A DNA stretch of 11,175 bases from contig USCF01000018.1 in assembly GCA_900553115.1 (NCBI GenBank), positions 1-11,175 of the forward strand, written 5' to 3'. The notes under the pieces are model-generated. The model saw nothing but the letters and a program-made list of their open reading frames with translations, searched no databases and was not told the origin of the DNA. The first letter of the stretch is position 1. Each line of letters opens with the position of its first letter. The position numbers were made by a program, and so were the translations under genes. Origin of the DNA: an uncultured Alphaproteobacteria bacterium (GTDB taxonomy: Bacteria; Pseudomonadota; Alphaproteobacteria; RF32; CAG-239). Below, piece after piece: positions 7,931-11,175 of the stretch.

Positions 7931-8851
7931 ATGCTGTTTTTTAAAAAAGATAAAAAGCAGAACGATAAAACCGGTTTGGCTGTAACTGTGCCCGAATTGA
8001 TAGAGCAGCAGCGCTATTTGCCGTATTTGTCGCGGCGGCACGATTTTTTGACTTCTAATCGCGCCGGCAATGTAAAATCGGCGTTCAAAGGACGGGGAAT
8101 AGAGCTGGAAGAAGTGCGAGCCTATAATTTTGGCGATGATATCCGCGACATTGATTGGCGTATTACCGCTCGAAAGTCGGAGCCTTTTACCAAAGTTTAT
8201 GCCGAAGAAAAAGACCGAGTCATCACTGTGGTTTTAGATTTGTCATCGTCAATGGTTTTTGGTACTAAAAAGGAGCTGAAATCTGTGACAGCAGCCAAAA
8301 TTACAGCGCTTTTAGGCTGGCTGTCTGTTCGCAACAAAGACCGATTCAGTCTTTTAATTTATGACGGAGCGAACTCTTACTATTTCAAACCGCAAGGCAG
8401 TGTAAAAAGTTTGATGTCAATGTTTGCAAAAATTGCAGAAATAAGTAATAATATCTTGCTTAATAGTTATGACGGTAGTTTAAATGATGCTCTTAACTCT
8501 TTGGAATATCGTCAAAAAGGGCAGGGGACAATTTTTATATTGAGCGATTTTTATGGTTTTGATAATATAAAATTCAAAAGTATTGCCGCTTTGGCAAAAA
8601 ATAACAAAGTCTATTGTGTTGATATTTTTGATGTTTTGGAAGAAGTTGCGCCGCCAAGCGGAGATTATAAAGCCGCATATAAAGGGCAAGAAATTGTTTT
8701 TAGCAGCCAAAGTGAAAAATTTAAGCTTGAATATCAAAAATATTTTGCCCAAAATCGAGAAAATATTAGAAGAAATTGCCAAAAATTTTTATGCAAATAT
8801 CTTGAAATTAGAACTGATGTGCCTATTTTCAAACAATTACAGCTGATATAA
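7931..8851 (+). CDS. DUF58 protein with VWA-like MIDAS
   Basis: A 306-residue DUF58 protein, near full family length. The signature is visible: GIELEEVRAYNFGDDIRDID (56-75), the following Trp76 and the nearby AR, then ITVVLDLSSSM (98-108), whose Asp103, Ser105 and Ser107 form a DxSxS metal-ion-dependent adhesion site of a von Willebrand A-like fold. A second acidic site follows in LSDFYGF (Asp206). There is no signal peptide or obvious membrane segment, so it is probably cytoplasmic. DUF58 proteins are almost always encoded next to MoxR ATPases and are presumed partners or substrates; a defined biochemical role is not established. Its Shine-Dalgarno AAGGA overlaps the moxR stop codon, so translation of the pair is likely coordinated. 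The 3' half is noticeably more AT-rich than the 5' half. Confidence 0.9.
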   Translation: MLFFKKDKKQNDKTGLAVTVPELIEQQRYLPYLSRRHDFLTSNRAGNVKSAFKGRGIELEEVRAYNFGDDIRDIDWRITARKSEPFTKVYAEEKDRVITVVLDLSSSMVFGTKKELKSVTAAKITALLGWLSVRNKDRFSLLIYDGANSYYFKPQGSVKSLMSMFAKIAEISNNILLNSYDGSLNDALNSLEYRQKGQGTIFILSDFYGFDNIKFKSIAALAKNNKVYCVDIFDVLEEVAPPSGDYKAAYKGQEIVFSSQSEKFKLEYQKYFAQNRENIRRNCQKFLCKYLEIRTDVPIFKQLQLI

Positions 8852-8857
8852 AAAAAC

Positions 8858-8892
8858 TTGACATAATAATTAATATGTGCTAGTCGTACTAG
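8858..8892 (+). promoter_or_regulatory. Promoter of the TPR gene with overlapping palindrome
   Basis: A consensus -35 TTGACA (8858-8863) is followed 17 bases later by TAGTCG (8881-8886), a poor -10 made more plausible by TGC directly before it (extended -10). The -10 lies inside a palindrome, CTAGT-CGT-ACTAG (8880-8892), positioned as an operator would be. No terminator separates the DUF58 gene from this point, so readthrough from the moxR operon is also possible. Confidence 0.5.
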
Positions 8893-8911
8893 AAGTATTA
8901 TTTTGTAAAAT

Positions 8912-8918
8912 AAAGAGG
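8912..8918 (+). promoter_or_regulatory. Ribosome binding site of the TPR gene
   Basis: AAAGAGG is five bases before ATG 8924, the same motif as at gyrA, supporting both start calls and a common genome for the two genes. Confidence 0.7.
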
Positions 8919-8923
8919 TAAAA

Positions 8924-9886
8924 ATGGTTAAATTAAACGAAAACAGTGCATACAAAAGAGGTCAGGAATTATTAGACGCCGGCCAATATGAAGAAGCTAT
9001 CCAAAAATTTGCAGAAGTGATAGCTGAAAATCCAAGAGCCTGGAAAGCTATGAACAGCCAAGGGTTTGCATATCAAAAAATGAGTAAGTACACCGACGCG
9101 GTAGAATGCTTTGATAAAGCATTGGCTGTAAATCCTAAATCGGTTGAAGTGTTGAATAATAAAGGCGTAACCTTAAGTATGCGCGGCCTTTATAAAGAAG
9201 CAATCGCTTGTTTTGACGAGGCTTTTGCCAATGATTGCACCTCTTTGGAAGCGTTAAACGGTAAAGCAATCGCTTTGCAGCATATGTTTTCATATAAAGA
9301 AGCATTAGATGTTTTGGAAGAAGCTATGAAGGTGGATAGCAAACATCCGCAGACATTGCTGAGTATTGCCGTAACTTTGCAAAAATTGAAACAATATGAC
9401 CGTTCAATTTCATTCTTTAAAAAAGTTTTAGCCGGTGATAAATATAACACCAAGGCGTGGAATGGTATTGGCGTGACATATCAATTGATGGGCGATAACG
9501 ATTCCGCTTTGAAATGTTTTACAAAAATTTTGAATATCAACAGTCAAGAATTGCAAGCGTGGATTAGTATTGGTTACGTATACCAAAAAATGTTCAAGTT
9601 TAAAGACGCTTTGAAATGCTACAAAAAAGCTCAGGCTATTGTTGGCGGACGCTATACACACAAACTTTATGATGGTTTGGCCTCTTGTTTGACTAAGCTT
9701 TCTGAATTTGATCAAGCTATTGAAGTTTATAAAATGATTTATCAAAGCGAAGAAGGTAAAAGAAAATGGGATGCTCAGCGTTCTATCAAATTTGTGAATA
9801 AATTGAAAATTCGCCGTCTCCGAGCGGAAAACGGCGAACCATTCGGGATCAAAGCAGCAGCTCTGCGATCTGTACGGCATTGGTAG
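8924..9886 (+). CDS. Tetratricopeptide-repeat protein, 3' end lost at a junction
   Basis: The product consists of about eight consecutive 34-residue TPR units from residue 5 to about residue 275. Clear examples are AYQKMSKYTDAVECFDKAL and the matching GVTLSMRGLYKEAIACFDEA. Such superhelical repeats are protein-binding scaffolds. No catalytic domain, signal peptide or membrane segment is visible, so it is probably a cytoplasmic adaptor; its partner is unknown. After the repeats comes a basic stretch, KFVNKLK, at about 9788-9808. The remaining codons to TGA/TAG-type closure at 9886 are read from GC-rich DNA and run antisense to asd, so this tail is almost certainly not native. The authentic C-terminus is therefore missing or at most a few residues away. 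It lies just downstream of moxR-DUF58 on the same strand but has its own promoter. TPR proteins do occur in Bat-type MoxR clusters, a possible but unproven link. Confidence 0.85.
   Translation: MVKLNENSAYKRGQELLDAGQYEEAIQKFAEVIAENPRAWKAMNSQGFAYQKMSKYTDAVECFDKALAVNPKSVEVLNNKGVTLSMRGLYKEAIACFDEAFANDCTSLEALNGKAIALQHMFSYKEALDVLEEAMKVDSKHPQTLLSIAVTLQKLKQYDRSISFFKKVLAGDKYNTKAWNGIGVTYQLMGDNDSALKCFTKILNINSQELQAWISIGYVYQKMFKFKDALKCYKKAQAIVGGRYTHKLYDGLASCLTKLSEFDQAIEVYKMIYQSEEGKRKWDAQRSIKFVNKLKIRRLRAENGEPFGIKAAALRSVRHW
9800..9815. other. Compositional junction, probable assembly chimera
   Basis: Left of here the DNA is AT-rich with plus-strand TPR coding. Right of here it is GC-rich with a complete minus-strand operon end, including its terminator. 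The TPR frame has no stop before the change. The break falls within or beside the short A-rich stretch GAATAAATTGAAAAT. Confidence 0.7.
9806..9838 (-). terminator. asd terminator hairpin
   Basis: Outer arms TTCGCCGT (9810-9817) and ACGGCGAA (9831-9838) pair perfectly. An inner TCCG/CGGA stem (9819-9822 with 9825-9828) extends the hairpin. Read on the minus strand it begins 10 bases after the asd stop and is followed by a short T-run (complement of 9806-9809). It marks the natural end of the lysC-asd operon and sits at the junction. Confidence 0.65.
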
Positions 9887-10850
9887 CCGCCCCCTTGCGG
9901 ATCTGATCCCCGCAGCACCAAAGGCTTAACCCGTTGGGGTCGGTCAGGTCGGGGCGGATGCGCCCGACATAAACCAGGTCCTGATCGCTGGTATCCAGCG
10001 GCATGGGGTAGCAGTCATTCGCAAGGTCATCGACCAACCGGCAGCCGGGTGCCGCGGCAATTGCCTCCCTTGCCTCCTCCACCGAAATCGGCCGTTCAAA
10101 CCTTGCCGTGACCGCAATGGAATGAGACCGCATGACCGGGACACGCACACAGGTGCAGTTCACCTTCATATCCGGCAAATGCAGTATCTTTCTTCCCTCG
10201 TTTTGCAGCTTCATCTCCTCGGAGGTATAACCCTCAAAGGCCGCCCCGCCGATTTTCGGGATCAGATTATAGGCGATCTGATACGGGAACACACGGGGCG
10301 TGATGGGCTCCCCCTTATACAGGGCGTCCACCTCGGCTTCCAGCTCCACCGGGCCGCCCGCACCGGCGCCGGAGACCGCCTGATAGGTTGCCGCCACCAT
10401 GGTAGTGATGGGGGATAGACGGCGCAGCGCCGCCACGGCCACCACGGTAATGATGGTAGAGCAGTTCGGGTTGGCGATGATGCCGCTGTGGTGCAAGGCA
10501 TCCTCCGGGTTGATCTCCGGGACAACAAGCGGAACCACCGGGTCCATGCGGAAGGCGCTGGAATTATCGATAAAAACCGCACCTGCGGCTTTTATGGCGG
10601 GGGCAAACCGGCGGGCGATCTCATTTTCTGCCGCCCCCAGCACAATATCCGCACCGGCAAAGGCCGCATCGGTCGCTTCCTCCACGGTGATCTCCCGCCC
10701 GGCAAAGGGCAGCTTTTTCCCCACACTGCGGGCGCTGGCCAGGCAGCGCAGCTCGCCGATGGGAAAACTTCTCTCCTCCAGTATTTTCAGCATCTCACGG
10801 CCGACGGCGCCGGTCGCACCCAGTATGGTCACATTGGGGGTATCTTTCAT
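9849..10850 (-). CDS. asd: Aspartate-semialdehyde dehydrogenase
   Basis: Catalyses the NADPH-dependent reduction of aspartyl phosphate to aspartate semialdehyde, the branch-point intermediate for lysine/diaminopimelate, methionine and threonine. It acts in the cytoplasm. From ATG 10850 the product is 333 residues, normal for the family. The N-terminal Rossmann motif is VTILGATGAVGREM (7-20). The catalytic cysteine is Cys130 in NPNCST. The active-site histidine is His243 in RVPVMRSHS. The C-terminus ends GAATNAVQIAELLL. The frame opens at ATG 10874, overlapping the upstream stop as ATGA, but a strong GAGAGGAGAG lies eight bases before ATG 10850 and the family N-terminus fits there, so 10850 is preferred. 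It follows an aspartate kinase gene, the preceding step in the pathway. Codon use is strongly GC-rich, unlike the genes at 95-9809, and resembles Clostridia/Firmicutes versions. Confidence 0.95.
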   Translation of the reverse strand: MKDTPNVTILGATGAVGREMLKILEERSFPIGELRCLASARSVGKKLPFAGREITVEEATDAAFAGADIVLGAAENEIARRFAPAIKAAGAVFIDNSSAFRMDPVVPLVVPEINPEDALHHSGIIANPNCSTIITVVAVAALRRLSPITTMVAATYQAVSGAGAGGPVELEAEVDALYKGEPITPRVFPYQIAYNLIPKIGGAAFEGYTSEEMKLQNEGRKILHLPDMKVNCTCVRVPVMRSHSIAVTARFERPISVEEAREAIAAAPGCRLVDDLANDCYPMPLDTSDQDLVYVGRIRPDLTDPNGLSLWCCGDQIRKGAATNAVQIAELLL

Positions 10851-10870
10851 GGCAGGAACTCTCCTCTCGG

Positions 10871-11175
10871 TCATCTTACAAAGCTTTCGTACAGTACACG
10901 CACCGTTTTTTCAAAGTCGGCATTATCCACGCCCACGATGATATTCAGCTCCTCCGGCCCCTGGCTGATCATGCGGATGCTGATGCCGTTTTCGCCCAGC
11001 GCCGCAAAGATCTTACCGGAAATGCCGGGTCGGAATGCCATTTTCCGGCCGACCGCCGCCACGATGGAGATATTCTCCGCCACCTGCAATTTATCGGGCC
11101 GGAACTCCTTTTGCAGCTCTCTCAGAATGGAATATAGGAAGTATGCAGCCTTTCCGCTTTGAAACACAAGTGAAA
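10871..11175 (-). CDS. lysC: Aspartate kinase, C-terminal part (cut by window edge)
   Basis: This open frame enters from the right edge and stops at TGA 10873-10871. About 100 residues are visible. They match the C-terminal ACT regulatory region of aspartokinase: ENISIVAAVGRKMAFRPGIS, then a segment containing NGISIRMISQGPEELNIIV and a final helix ending YESFVR. ACT domains bind lysine or threonine for feedback inhibition of the first step of the aspartate pathway. The kinase domain lies outside the window. The GTG at 11167 is an internal valine, not a start. The stop is directly coupled to asd: the asd Shine-Dalgarno lies just after it, and an ATG overlaps it. The isoform symbol (lysC, thrA-like or dapG) cannot be fixed from the tail alone. 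Confidence 0.88.
   Translation of the reverse strand, partial: SLVFQSGKAAYFLYSILRELQKEFRPDKLQVAENISIVAAVGRKMAFRPGISGKIFAALGENGISIRMISQGPEELNIIVGVDNADFEKTVRVLYESFVR

Noticed and set aside
8400..8851. Possible gene decay or separate origin of the AT-rich 3' half of the DUF58 gene
   Set aside because: The frame is intact and runs at full family length, and neighbouring DNA shows similar AT-rich patches.
95..9809. A new defence system, mobile element or CRISPR array
   Set aside because: No transposase, integrase, direct-repeat array, nuclease toxin or attachment-like repeats were found; apart from the unknown protein at 95-1219 the genes belong to common families. MoxR/DUF58 alone is not evidence of defence.
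9810..9886. C-terminal tail of the TPR protein read through to 9886
   Set aside because: It is translated from the asd terminator and the antisense of the asd 3' end, so it is a junction artefact.
10851..10874. asd start at ATG 10874
   Set aside because: It would add eight residues (MTERRVPA) that encode the Shine-Dalgarno of the better start at 10850 and do not fit the family N-terminus.
10488..11162. 224-codon plus-strand frame opposite asd and aspartate kinase
   Set aside because: It is a shadow of two clearly conserved enzymes; GC-rich DNA commonly keeps opposite frames open.

Overview
The window is mostly one AT-rich bacterial segment (about 95-9809) carrying housekeeping genes. Stretches of different base composition are attached at both ends. 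The central segment looks alphaproteobacterial. Its GyrA has the extra block inside the C-terminal beta-pinwheel that I associate with alphaproteobacterial gyrases, and its UvrD/PcrA helicase and MoxR/DUF58 pair fit the same assignment. Low GC and A/T-rich intergenic DNA suggest a low-GC, possibly host- or gut-associated lineage; that part is inference.

Layout from left to right. Bases 1 to about 95 hold a short coding-like fragment on the minus strand that does not belong with its neighbour. An unrecognised 374-codon gene (95-1219, +), probably missing its 5' end, closes with a strong intrinsic terminator. After a gene-free leader of about 325 bases comes gyrA (1545-4361, +), with a quinolone-susceptible-type QRDR and a repetitive acidic tail. 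Two separate hairpins (4378-4425 and 4421-4464) lie between gyrA and the convergent uvrD/pcrA helicase gene (4479-6821, -). The helicase has a Gly/Tyr/Asn-rich linker before its C-terminal Tudor-like domain. A 107-base divergent promoter region leads to a tight two-gene operon, moxR AAA+ ATPase (6929-7918) and a DUF58 protein with a VWA-like MIDAS (7931-8851). A promoter with a TTGACA -35 and a small palindrome then precedes an eight-TPR protein (8924 onward).

Near 9800-9815 the sequence changes abruptly to GC-rich DNA. From there rightward the minus strand carries the end of an aspartate kinase gene (10871-11175) followed by asd (9849-10850), an ordinary Asp-family biosynthesis operon of Firmicutes/Clostridia character with its own terminator hairpin (9806-9838). 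The TPR frame runs through that terminator into asd antisense and has no native stop. The simplest reading is an assembly chimera, or much less likely a recombination joint.

Functionally, gyrA and uvrD are DNA topology and repair housekeeping genes. MoxR plus DUF58 is a widespread chaperone-like ATPase/VWA-type pair, here without the usual BatA/BatB membrane partners in view. I found no CRISPR array, mobile element, RNA gene or convincing new defence system. The most useful second looks are the two junctions, the orphan left-hand protein, and the TPR gene's palindromic promoter beside moxR-DUF58.
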